Below are positions 46,095 through 56,903 of a stretch of 64,000 nucleotides of DNA, piece by piece. Position numbers and translations under genes: made by a program. Source of the stretch: Lomentospora prolificans (lineage: Eukaryota; Ascomycota; Sordariomycetes; Microascales; Microascaceae); assembly GCA_029532625.1 (NCBI GenBank), contig JARFXM010000010.1, positions 1,674,001 to 1,738,000 of the forward strand, read 5' to 3'. The notes below the pieces were generated by a model. It did not search any database. It saw nothing but the letters and a program-made list of their open reading frames with translations, and was not told where the DNA came from. Position 1 is the first letter of the stretch, and the number at the start of each line of letters is the position of its first letter.

Positions 46095-47136
46095 CACATG
46101 CTAGTCAAGATTAGGAGCTGACCTGATCGCCGTCTAGAGCCATCGGAAAGCCTCTGGACCGACGACGATGCCCTCGACCGCCGATGGTGGCCATAATCGG
46201 CCTATGGGATCGCCATTGTAGTCTTTAGCTCCGACAGTTGGTTAGCATTCAGGTGTATACGAGGACAGCCATTCTCATAAGCTGTATAATGGCCACGCCT
46301 CTAACAAGAGTAACCTAATGGCTGATGTGTCCTGAGCCCTACGAAGCGACCTCTTGCTCGTAGAGGGCGCACCGGCAATTCAATTTGACTGTCTAAGCTC
46401 AGGGGGAGACGTTTGCGAGAATAGCTCACGCAAGAGAAACAGCGTGTACCATCACGAGCACAGCCGAAAGTATAACTTGCAAAACGTACCACGGAGACGC
46501 GAGGAGACAAGAGCGATTACATCAAAGCAGGCAATTATCGACATAAGATGAATGGCAACCAGTGCGCTCATGTTTGGACGCATCCCGTTCCACTTTTCTT
46601 TCACTTTTTTTTTCCTTCCCTCAAATGTCGATCTTATCTGGGGGATACATATGTAACGGGGAGTATAAAAAAATAAAGAGACGACATGTTGTTATGACGG
46701 CTTAGAGGTTTATAGAGTTGACGGCATACACTTTCTGTTCTTGTTTCAATGCTGGTATGCTCTATTCGACATGTCAATTTCAATCACCACTCATCGTTCG
46801 CTTGTTGTCTTGTATGATAGAGAATAGTCGCCCAATAGGGACCCAGTATACGACTTGGCGAATAAAGCAACGAATGTAAGTCTGGGTTTCCCTTTCACGC
46901 CGAAGTGTGACAGCCATTAGAGCCTGATGTTCGGTCAGTTCACCTTGATTTCTGAGGGCTGTCGGTGCGATAGACAAGAACGTGCATTACTGGTTGAAGA
47001 TGGGCTTGATCATCAAATCGAGACGGGATAGGGCATCATTGCGGTTCTGGCTACATCCCGAGACCACATTCCATATTCCCCCTCCAAGAGTATACATGAG
47101 TTCGCACAGTCTTAACTCATATCCTCTCTCCGCCTC
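46095..47136. other. intergenic between convergent genes
   Basis: 3' flanks of the ABC transporter and SGT2. The first 100 bases may contain the last exon of the transporter (46138-46196). No other gene seen. Confidence 0.5.
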
Positions 47137-48435
47137 TTAGTTGCTGCTGTTGTTACCACTTCCAGGGTTGCCAGCACCACCGGCACTCCCAGGGCCTCCA
47201 CCACCCATCATTGATCGAGCCCTATATAAGATTGTTAATACACGTAAGGCGAGAAGCGCGGAAGAAGTAGGTACTAAGGGAAATCCTTACATCTCAGCAA
47301 TTGTGGGATCGTTCATCATGGCAGAGATGTCGGGCATCCCGCCACCAGAGCCAATCTGGTTGGCCATCTCCCTCAGCCTAGGGTTACTCATAAGGCTAGA
47401 CATCATATCGGGGTTGTTCATGAGACTCTGGGCCATGTTTTGGAACATGGGGTTGCTCATGATGGAGGAAAAGTCCATTCCGCCAGGCCCACCGGCGCCA
47501 CCGGCTCCGCCGCCAAACATGTTGGCGAGGTTCGAGAGATCAGGCATGCCGCCGGCGCCAGCACCGGGGGATGTAGCGGGCGAGGCCCTATCCCTGGGAG
47601 AGAGGTTACCTTCGCCCTCCAGCTCGTCGACGCGGCGCTTGGCCGTCTCGTAGCCCTTCTTCATGGCGTCGCTACCGCCGTTGCCTTCGTACTCGATACC
47701 TTTCTGGTAAGCCTCCATGGAGCCCCTAGGATCGCCGAGGGCGAAGCGCGCAAGGCCGAGCCTGGACCAAGCCTTGGTGTACCTGGGGTCGATCGCGACG
47801 GCGGACTCGGCGTCGCTACGGGCGCTCTCGTGGTCCTTGGCGGCGGAGTAGGCGGCGGCCCTGTTGGAGAGGAAGACGGCATTGCGGGGGTGGAGGTTGA
47901 GGGCTTGGGTGTAGAGCTCGATGGCCTTGGTGTAGTCCTTGGCGGCCATGGCGGCGTTGCCGCGGGACTTGAGGCTCTCGGCCTCCCTCTTCTGCTCATC
48001 GGAGGGTTCGGGGGCGGAGGCGCCGCGGGTGGACTCGTAGCTGGTGAAGATTTGGAGGAGGGATTCGTCGGCGGCGGAGGCGGAAGAGGTGGCGGGGTCG
48101 ACCTTGAAGGAGTCGGCGATGCAGTTTATCGCCACATCGACGTTGTCCTTGTCGTCGGCGGCGAGGGTGCCATCAGAGAGGGACTTGGTGAGGAAGTCGC
48201 AGATGGCCAGGGCCAGGCGCTGCTTGGGCGTCGTGGACTAAGGAAAAAGAAGAAAAAAAAGAAACATGTTAGTTGGATATTCTTGGGCTTTGTGGAATCC
48301 AACAACCCCCCCTCTTTCCTTTTTCCGCTTTTGTAATCGCTTGCTGCTACCCTTTGACAGCGAGGGTCGGCGGTGAGAAGGGCGCGAACGAGGTATTCGA
48401 AGAGGGGCAATTCAGCATGTGAAGAGACATACCAT
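47137..48435 (-). CDS. SGT2: small glutamine-rich TPR co-chaperone Sgt2/SGTA
   Basis: Hands tail-anchored proteins to the GET pathway and binds Hsp70/Hsp90 through its TPRs. Exons: 48435-48433 (the ATG alone), 48237-47291 and 47221-47137, giving 344 residues. The first intron starts directly after the start codon (ATG then GTATGT) and ends CCTTAG. The second has GTAAGG and TATATAG signals. The N-terminal dimerisation/Get5-binding domain begins STTPKQRLALAICDFL, with SDGTLAADDKDNVDVAINC. Three TPRs follow (about 86-190; LKSRGNAAMAAKDYTKAIEL). The C-terminal region has Met/Asn-rich NNPDMMSSLMSNP-type units that capture hydrophobic segments. The tail is glycine-rich (MMGGGGPGSAGGAG) rather than glutamine-rich. 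Confidence 0.95.
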
Positions 48436-49102
48436 TGTGGAGATGTGTGTGTGTGAGACAGATGGACAGAGCCGGAGACGTTCTCAAGGCGAGAGATTGG
48501 GGAACCAGAGACGACGGACTATATATATATATAGATAGGTAGCCTTTTGTTATTTTTATTTCGATCTGCAGGAAGGAAAAAGACGGGGGAAGATGCCAAT
48601 CAAGAGGTAGAGCGAAGGTGTGTGTTGTCTCTTTTGCTGGAAGCTTCTTGGGGAAGCCAGCGCCTCGGGGGAAATGGTGGGGCAAAAACTATTTCGTGGA
48701 CGCTTGGTAGGCGCATTCCCTCGGTATGTGCATAGCCCAGCTAACGACTGCTGCCGTCTTGACTGGGATGAATGGGGCGCTTGCGCTTTCATGAGCCCGG
48801 CCTTGGGAACGGCGGAAACTGGATTATTTTTTTTTTTTTTTTTTTTTTTTTTTGAGAATTTTACTTGGCTATGTAAATTGGTTGTATGCCAATTCCAAAT
48901 AGTTTACATGATGGTAGCCACTACGTTTAGATAGGCATTGTAGTGGCTCCATAGCACCAGGGTTTCTCACCCAGAGAAGCTGGGGGTGCGCGGCGTACCT
49001 CTAGAGCAAGAACCCTGTTGGCGTATTCATCCTCTCATCAGACGTCTAAATGAAGGAGAGGGCTGGGATTCCCTTCCCATAGTCCCCGCGATGTTCCAGG
49101 CC
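48436..49102. other. intergenic, promoter of SGT2
   Basis: Contains a TATATATATATA patch near 48520-48532 upstream of SGT2 (on the minus strand) and a run of 27 T at 48827-48853. No gene seen. Confidence 0.55.
48827..48853 (+). repeat. poly-T run, 27 nt
   Basis: Uninterrupted T homopolymer in intergenic DNA between SGT2 and the RING-CH gene. Confidence 0.95.
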
Positions 49103-50597
49103 CTAGCGCGTCCTTTGCTTCACGTTTGGAACCCTCCTTAAAGGCCGTATTGCCGCCCGTCTGTACTTTACATACAGCCTGAACATGTCCTTCAACACCA
49201 CAAACATACAGCCACCCACCAAGCTCCTGCCCCACTGCTCCTGCAGCAATCCAGTCGGGCCCCCCAGCATGGAAGAAGCGAAGAAGAACGGCCGGTTAGG
49301 CACCCTCATCGTCGTCCAGGCTTTGGGCAGGGCCAGGCGGAGCATTTCGCCGGCGGCCCAGGATATCGACGGGAGTAAAAGAGCGCCTAATATGGTGCTC
49401 GTGAGGTCGCGCAGACTATACCTGACCGCACGGTCTACTGCGGCCGCCTGGTTCCGCCGTTGCTCCGGTTGAGGGATCGGAGCCGGTGCCGGCCCGGGTG
49501 CCGGCTCCGCTCCGGCTTCCTGTTGTTCTAGTGGTTGTCGGGGTTCCGCTCCGTTTGGAGGTTGCTCGGCCTGCTCTAGCGGAATTATCTGAACGCCTTC
49601 CGCATGGCCATCCCCATCTTCTTCATCGTCCGTCACTTCTTCTATCACATCGATAATCAATTCGGCTTCATGTCCGTCCTCCCCATCGTCAAACCATATC
49701 TCCATCCTCTCATTCGCCGGCGCATCCTCAGGTCCGCCCAAATTATCGGCAAGATTATTTATGATATCGCGGAGACCACCACCGACTCCTCGATCCGGAG
49801 CGCCGTTATCTTGATCCGGGGTCTCAGGCAAACCCCGTATTATCCTATCCCATCTAGCTTCCGCCCTTCCGAAGAGCTCGTCCTTGAGTTTTATGTATGC
49901 CATAGCAAGGCAGGGTAGCGAAGCGAATGCGAGTTGCGGCGTCGGCGGCCATACTAGTGGGTCGGCGTTTCTAACAAAAGTTGCCGAGAACTATACACGA
50001 AAGCAACCCGATTAGTATCAGCCAAGACACCCCAAACCGCAACAATCATATGAAGCCAAGGATGCGTGACAAAAAACTCACCATGATAGAGAAGGGGGTG
50101 CTTATCGCTGTCGAGAAGGTAGGGAAGAGCTGGTAAAATATTAAACCAGGCGCAATCATCGGCACCCCCAACAACGCTGGCACGTGGTCCCGAAGCCTCC
50201 CGGTCCCCAGTATCTTCAGCACCGCTTCTTCCCCCGCAAATACCCGTATCGCATGAAACCCGTATAGCGCCTGTCCCGCCATGACAGCACCGCCAAACAT
50301 CGACCCGATGAGCACGGGCGACAGCCCATTGATGAAGTTGCGGAAGCCATCGTTGAGTTCGATGGCTAGGTCCTTTGCTCCCTCGACGCGGATAGGAGCT
50401 TGGCACACTGGACATTTCAAAGGTTTGCTCTCGCGTTCGCATTCGTCGACCCATTCGAGGAGGCACGCGTGATGGGCTTCGAGGGAGCATGGACACGGGT
50501 GAACCCAATCGGAGATGTCGCCTTCCTCACTCGCATCACCTAGACAAATGAAACACCTAGACACTGTAGGGGCGTCCCCTGTCGCGGGTTCTGCCAT
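49103..50597 (-). CDS. RING-CH (MARCH-type) membrane E3 ubiquitin ligase
   Basis: Two exons: 50597-50082 and 49990-49103, joined in phase 0 across a 91-nt intron with GTGAGT donor and TACTAAT branch, giving 467 residues. Residues 15-65 form a RING-CH finger: C15, C18, C35, C37, H42, C45, C62 and C65 (CFIC, CPC, HHAC, CPVC), the C4HC3 order of MARCH ligases. Two hydrophobic regions follow (about 90-170; SMFGGAVMAGQALYGF and GVPMIAPGLIFYQLF). Across the exon join the sequence reads TPFSIM-FSATFVRNADP. A second part has an acidic linker, a Pro/Ala/Glu-rich stretch and a further membrane region (LGALLLPSISWAAGEMLRL, GGCMFVVLKDMFRLYV). The architecture is nearest to MARCH5-like proteins of mitochondria or endomembranes; location and substrates are unknown. 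Confidence 0.9.
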
Positions 50598-52958
50598 GGT
50601 TGTTCGTACGCCGGCCTCGCGGGGAAGGCGTTGAGGAATAAGGTCTGCTTTTGGGTAGGAAGGTTGGCTCGTAATCGCCCGTCGCCTCCGCCCTCAATTT
50701 GGTGATGTCACGCCTCGGTACATTATCAATTCGTTCCTTCAGCGCTCTCGTGGGGGGGAACTATGCATGATGCATTACATAATCTCAAAGCCAGCAAGCC
50801 GGGCAAGGTACGAAGTACTAAAGCGCACGGGGAAAATGAGTCCCTCGAAAACGAGAAATCGAATCTTATAGGACTTTCTGTCATATGATGGGTTAAACAA
50901 AGGCTCGGAAGATTTGCACGGATTCTCTTCCTTAGTTTCTCGACCATTACCTGCGGCGTCGGAGAAATGAGCGTGTCAAGTGTGAGGTCGGATCTCTCTG
51001 CTGACTAACTCGGCTCAAGACAAGCTTCAGTGAGATTAGACCTCGTTCCATACACATGCTCACTGCTGGTTCCCCGTGATGTATTGTCGACCGAACAGAA
51101 TTCTTGGGCCACACCGATCTTTCGGGGCTTGGAGAAAAAAAAGATACTCTACTGATTATCAAGTCTACATGCGAGTACTTTCTCTAAATCTTAAACCCTG
51201 GAAGGCAAGACTATCCCGTTTTGGAACGCCGATGTGTGCGATGCCGACTCTCCGTCAACATATTTCTATGTAATCAAAAAGGCTAGACCAGCAAAGAACC
51301 AACCTAAGCGAAGTACAACCTCCCCGTTCGAGGGTGGTGGCTCTCTCGTTCCTAGTCGGTGTATCGCGATGGATAACACTCTCCAGTAAATCCCTTCCAC
51401 ACATTATATTCTGTGCACTTTCCAGCTCTCAGTTAATCAGATGCTTCGAGCCAATCACCGTCCGTCTGAGAGAATATGAGCAAGTTTTCCTCTCCTCTGC
51501 CATCTAGGGGCGTTTCGAAGAGCCTTGCTTCGCTGTTATCAACGTGCTCTACGGTGGATATTTTCCTACTTTCCTCTCGTGAGGGAGATGTAAAGGGAAG
51601 GATTTTAGGAAGGAGTATGGGCGGAAACCGGTGCCACTCACAACCCTTTTCGGAGGGCCAGACTCGTCTCTTCCTCCTCGGCCTCCCCACTCGGTTGTGG
51701 CGGCCTGGGAGGAACCTCTCTCTTCTGCGCATTGAACCCTGTCACTCCCCCCATCGGCGGTGCAGGTGGGGTGACATACGAAGTAGGTGACTGGCTCTAG
51801 CCTGGTCCAGCGCGGGATGTCCTGTGTTCTTGTTACCGAAGACACAAGTCAGCCCATGCTAGTAGCCTGGGCCAGCGAGCCAGAGACAAGGTTCTCTCTG
51901 CGCGGGAGGGTTGGGGCCTGTTCAGTGACATACGCACGCGATTGGGTAGATTCTGGATCCTTGGGCGTTATCACCCTCGCGATGCTCGACCCTCGCCCCC
52001 CTCCACGAGCCTTGGCTTCACTCTCTCTGTCTCGGTTCAGATCAGCTGGGTAAGCATCTTGAACGAGTAAGGAGACCTTTTAAAGCTTGGCATTAGTTGA
52101 AATGTCCTTGATGTCGGTTAGAGCTCTTGGAAGGGAGCTAATAGCGCTTCTGATTGACTTCAACATTACCTTGCACTAAGGTGAGATCCCTCTAAATTCA
52201 ACCATATAAACACCATTCGATGACTATTCCGCAAACCCCGGATTTCGGGGTTTTGCCAGCGCGGAATGTCTCATATGTGATCAAAACCGCTCTAATGCCC
52301 GCCAATGCGCGGGTATATCCTGGACAGGTAATATGTCTTGTAATCAAGGAAGGAAGGGTGGGGTGACAGTGAAGGGATCCCAGTAGAAAGACAGAGCAGC
52401 GTTTGGCTTTCTGACGAGCCTCAGGCGGAGACGGAGCCTACAGTGTACGTGACGGCAACAGCCTCATCCTAGGCACAAGGCAACGGGGGCATGCTGTCTA
52501 GCAGTTACAGTCTTGACAGGCCGGGGAAGGTTGCCACCCACCCTATGGCATAAAGCAGCAGGAACAATTTGAGACAATGTTGGGGGATCAGTAAAAACTA
52601 CTTGGCTGTATTGATGATGTTCTGTATCTTGGATCCCCCCTCTCTTCTCGAACACATTAATGACAAAGCAAACCGCCCACGACAAAGCTGAAGGAACCGT
52701 AGCCGTACATCAGAATTCTGGTGGGTGACGAATAATTGAAGCTTGTAGACCTTGAGAAACGTTTTAAACCGGGCTGCTCAAAATCGTGATCCGTTTCACC
52801 AAGACCCTCGATCTAGACCCATTCGAATCAAATCCCACATAGTTGCTGGATCATCACGCCTCAGCTTCCGGAGACAGCTCTATATTTGCCGGTTTATTTG
52901 TGCTAAAGGACACAAGTTAGCGCCAGAAATGACCACCTGAGGTCAACTAGGGGTATCG
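50598..52958. other. intergenic, no gene seen
   Basis: Promoter of the RING-CH gene (minus) at the left and 3' flank of the metallothionein gene at the right. Two TACTTCGTA-type words occur at 50809-50817 and 51777-51785. The longest frames (about 100 codons near 51430-51850) have no features. Confidence 0.5.
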
Positions 52959-53036
52959 TCATACAGGGCATCCGTCACAAGTGCAACCAGATCCACAGCC
53001 GCAGGAGCCAGAGGAAGCACAGCCGCAGCCACCCAT
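52959..53036 (-). CDS. copper-type metallothionein, 25 residues
   Basis: A 78-nt frame encodes a Gly/Ser/Cys protein starting MGGCGCASSGSCGCG and ending GCTCDGCPV. Its seven cysteines sit at 4, 6, 12, 14, 18, 20 and 23, the same positions as in the Neurospora crassa copper-metallothionein, and there are no aromatic residues or histidines. Such proteins bind about six Cu(I) ions and buffer cytosolic copper; transcription is usually strongly copper-induced. There is one ATG, no intron within the frame (unlike the Neurospora gene, as I recall it), and a TATATAAA box 140 bases upstream. It was found by reading the translation directly, as it is below common gene-length cut-offs. Confidence 0.9.
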   Translation of the reverse strand: MGGCGCASSGSCGCGSGCTCDGCPV

Positions 53037-54721
53037 GATGATAGTTATTTGTTAAGGTTGGTTTGGAAATAGGCTTTGTTGATTTAGTTGTTAGGCTTGT
53101 TTTAGTTGATTCGACTTGGAGGGGAAAAAGAAGAGGAGAGGGGAAGAAAAAGAGGGTCTGGGGCTAGTCTCGGGCTTTATATACTTGGTCGACCTCCATA
53201 GACACCAATTTCCTCTCTTTGGGAATATCCAAGCACGCCCCTCGACCAGTGAGGAGGGTAGGTTGGGATTACATTTGGATGTTCATCTTACGCTACGTAT
53301 GGGCAAATCAACGTTCGAGAGAGAAAGGGCGGACATCACGCGGAGGGAAGGTATGTTTTGAGGGAAGCCAAGTCCCGGGTATCGAATGAGGCCGCCTTGC
53401 CGTTTCATGCGGTGTTTGTGCCTCGACTCACTAGAACCCATTAGTGAGACAAACAACGATTTGCCCCTAGTGTAGGGAAGGAGGGGGTGGGTAGCCAGCT
53501 GATGTGAATAGCCCAACCCCAAGTGTCCACCCGTAGAAAGGCGTTGCCACCTCCACGCGGGCTCAGAAGGGAAGGATGTCCCTGGGGGGCGGCAGTCGTA
53601 TCCCATTAGTTCTAACTCCTTCGTACTTGTAGACCAACAACAGCTATGTGATAGCCTTGGCTGATCGTGATGGAACAATACCTGTGACCTGGGCCAGACG
53701 CACCTACAAACCCCGATTGATTCGATCAAGCTCGAGCAGGGTCCACGCTTCTTGCCTTGCCCGATTTGCAGGTTTTCGCGAAGATCGCTAATAGTGACAT
53801 GTGGATGTACACCCATGTAGCTGCAAAGAAGAAACCCTGCCCCGCAGTTGTACACGGCGGGATGTAAGTGCTTGGAGAAGTCACCATCCTTTGACTTGTC
53901 GCCCATGGTGGGGTCGCTCTTGCGTGCATCTCTTTGCCGCACCTTTCTTCCTACCTGGTCCGTGACATCGAGGTGCGACTTCAATGTTCGCCAGGCCGTC
54001 CTTTATCTAAGTACTTGTATTCGCTCTGGACTCCCGACAGCATAGCTCTTGTATCTGCACAGAGGATACGGGACGGTGCTGCGGCTGCCCTCAATAAGTT
54101 TTGTGACGCACATTGGAACTTATGGCCCATTGGATACCTGCGTCGGTCAGAAAGCAAAATTCCATCATCTTCGCGGGGTTTTGCGGCGCACTCTCTTACC
54201 TAAACTTAATTGCGACAGGAGCGCCGTGGGAGTTTTTTGGCCTGCGACTGTCTAGCTTCGTCTCTTTTTCCATCTCACTATCTATCCTCCCAGGATTCCC
54301 CTCTAACAAACGCTCCAATGGACGAAAAGCCACGTCCCTCTCCAGCCGTCTGGTCGCCTGGCCTTAAGCGTTGTGCTGGGGGAGCGGGCTCGTCAATGGC
54401 GCTGTGAACGGCGCCGCGACCCCGCTTCGCTCATTGGGGCGATCGGCCAGGCTTCGTAGGGCGCAACGTAGCATGCGAACCTATCAAGCCCGAGCATTGA
54501 TTTCGGTTATGATTGTGAATGCGACGATTTCACTTCCTTAAACACTTTTCCTCTCTTCATTTTTGCGTGATCTTATCTCCTGCAACATATTCAAAAGCTG
54601 CACGCAAGCAGGCTCGTCTAGTCCTGTTTTCGGTCGCGAAAAGTCCCGCGCGCACAAGAGACCCTCGATTTTCTGCGGAGCTATCGACGTCAGCGACAAT
54701 ATCCCCACCAAGAAGAAAGCA
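53037..54721. other. divergent promoter region of metallothionein and galactokinase
   Basis: Contains the metallothionein promoter (53040-53400) and the galactokinase leader. A frame of 233 codons at 53283-53984 (minus) has no ATG-supported or family-like content and overlaps the promoter, so I do not call it. An in-frame upstream ATG for galactokinase exists at 54563. Confidence 0.5.
53176..53183 (-). promoter_or_regulatory. TATA box of metallothionein gene
   Basis: TATATAAA on the minus strand, about 140 bases before the metallothionein ATG and followed by an AT/CT-mixed leader. Strong TATA boxes are usual for highly inducible genes. Confidence 0.6.
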
Positions 54722-56309
54722 ATGGAAGGCCTGGTCCCAACAGTTAAGAGTCTCTCCGAGATCTACAACCCAGAGGAGCTTGACGTACAGACAAAGAGAT
54801 GGAAACGCCTTGTATCAAGCTTTGAGTCGCGGTACGGCCATTCGCCTACCTTTATCTCTCGCTCACCAGGGCGCGTGAACATCATCGGCGAGCACATCGA
54901 CTACTCGCTTTACCCGGTGCTTCCCATGGCCATCTCTGCCGACACTATCATCGCCGCCTCATATACTGAGACAGACGCTACACCCCCCATTTATAGGCTT
55001 GAACTTGCGAACTTGGAAGATGACAAGTTTCCGGCCAAGGAGATTGACGTTCCTGTAGGCGGGGATGTGGATATTAATGCCAAAGTTCATGACTGGACAA
55101 ACTATTTCAAGAGCGGTTTGCGTGGGGCCTTGGACCCGTTACGGAAGAGGAAGGGTGATGGATGGCGACCAGTGAGCATGAAGGTCTTGATGCACGGAAC
55201 AGTGCCAGTCGGAGGAGGATTGAGCTCCAGCGCGGCTTTCACTACGGCAAGCGCATTGGCTGTCATGGTCGCAAACGGAGAGGAATCCGTGGACAAGACA
55301 GAATTGACCGAGCTCGCTATCGTGAGCGAGCGTGCTGTCGGTGTCAACTCGGGAGGGTAAGCTCTTCCCATATCTTCATCGGCATCCTCATAAACTGACT
55401 TTCAAATTTAGAATGGATCAATCTGCTTCCGTCTTTTCAACCCGCGGCTCCGCACTCCATGTCCAATTCGTCCCCTCGCTCAAACCAACCCTCGTTAGCT
55501 TCCCCCAAACATCTCCCCAGCTCACTTTCCTCATCGCCCAGTCCTACGTAACCTCCGAAAAACAAGTTACTGGCCCCATCCACTACAACCTCCGCGTTGC
55601 CGAGTGCTCCCTCGCCGCCGCTTACCTCCACGCAGTCGTCAACCCGCCTGGTACCTCTCTCCCGGCCGACAGCTCCCCCCTTGGCATCTCCCTCGCTTCC
55701 TTCGGCGCCACCCAGACCCCGGCCAACGACCTCGACGCCCTCGTTCGCCTTGTCGAGGAAAAGCTCCCCAAGACCGAGGGCTACACCCGTGAGGAAATTT
55801 CCCAGGTCCTCGGCATCTCGGTGGCCGAGTTAGAGGAGCGCTTCATGACAAAGTTCCCCGTGCGCGCCTCCCATTTCAAACTCAGGCAGCGCGCCTTGCA
55901 CGTCTTCTCGGAGGCTCGCCGCGTCCAACGCTTCATGGATCTTCTCATCGCCGCCAACGCGGAGAACGCCGGCCCCGCCCCAGCCTCGCTGAACGAGAAG
56001 CTCGGCGCGCTCCTTAACGAGACGCAGGATTCTTGCCGCGAGCTTTACGAGTGTAGTTGTCCCGAGATCGATCTCATTTGCTCGGTCGCGCGAAAGGCAG
56101 GTGCCTACGGAAGCAGGCTCACGGGTGCGGGTTGGGGCGGTTGCACCGTCCATCTAGTCCCTGCGGATAAAGTGGATAATGTCAAGGACTCTCTGAGGAA
56201 GGAGTACTACGAGGCCAAGGGTGTAAAAGAGGGACAAGATGCTATGGTAGTGAGCAAACCCGGCAGTGGCAGCTCACTTGTGAGGGTGGCCGGCTTTGAA
56301 TATAGATAG
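54722..56309 (+). CDS. GAL1: galactokinase
   Basis: Phosphorylates alpha-D-galactose with ATP to galactose-1-phosphate, first step of the Leloir pathway, in the cytosol. Exons 54722-55356 and 55412-56309 (55-nt intron, GTAAGC donor) join to 510 residues. GHMP-kinase motifs are complete: the galactokinase signature GRVNIIGEHIDYS (about 50-62), the ATP loop PVGGGLSSSAA (162-172), GMDQSAS right after the splice junction with the catalytic Asp, and GAGWGGC (about 450) near the C-terminus. The start MEGLVPTVKSLSEIYNP matches the usual fungal start; an in-frame ATG at 54563 would add 53 residues of unrelated Ser/Lys-rich sequence. No other galactose gene is nearby. Confidence 0.95.
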
Positions 56310-56903
56310 GATGTCCTTATTCCTCGAAAGAACACTTCTCAACATACAAAATGAAAGCGAGAGCTGATCCCAGTCTTGGAATGTTGTTTCATGCATTTAT
56401 TTAACTCCGTCAGATTAGTCGTACATCGTCCCTTGCGCATGTGCTAGTTCACAAACACTCACCCACAACCGCGCACCCACAACCACACATCCACACGTAC
56501 ACATCGGAGTTTGAACGCCGCATCCTATCCCTAAAATAATGAAAAAAGACCAGTCCCATATCCGGCAACATGGCGAATATCATGCCTTCCCTAATAGACC
56601 CGAGAGTTATTTAACATGATCACAACACGCAAAACTGATTCCCTTCCTCCTTCCCGAGCTCATCCAAAGTAAAATCATCATCTCTATCGTAGATTAGGGA
56701 GAAGAAAAAAGTAGAAGAAAAAGAAGGAAAGAAAATGAAAAGAAAATGGTGATGGTATCATGAAAGATGAAATAAATAGCAAAACGCCGTTCTCAGATAT
56801 AGGTGGAAGGTAGCTTTAGGAGACGGAGTATTTCCATGTATGAGGACATAGAAAAAAAAAAGCAGAGTATCGTCGCCGTACGTAGGAATATGCCGGTGCA
56901 ATG
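56310..56903. other. intergenic between convergent genes
   Basis: 3' flanks of galactokinase and the zinc-finger gene. It holds a CACA/CCCACAACC-rich patch at 56450-56510 and an A/G-rich patch at 56700-56750. No gene seen. Confidence 0.6.

Noticed and set aside
47440..48336. 298-codon plus-strand frame over SGT2
   Set aside because: Val/Gly/Glu-rich shadow of the TPR coding sequence on the other strand; the minus-strand protein has clear domain motifs.
34460..51790. TACTTCGTA words considered as ends of a short transposon (MITE)
   Set aside because: Copies lack paired, similarly spaced partners and target duplications; kept only as an over-represented word.
53283..53984. 233-codon minus-strand frame upstream of the metallothionein
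   Set aside because: No family features, Cys/Trp/His-rich chance-like composition, and it overlaps the TATA-containing promoter direction only partly; no splice or start support.
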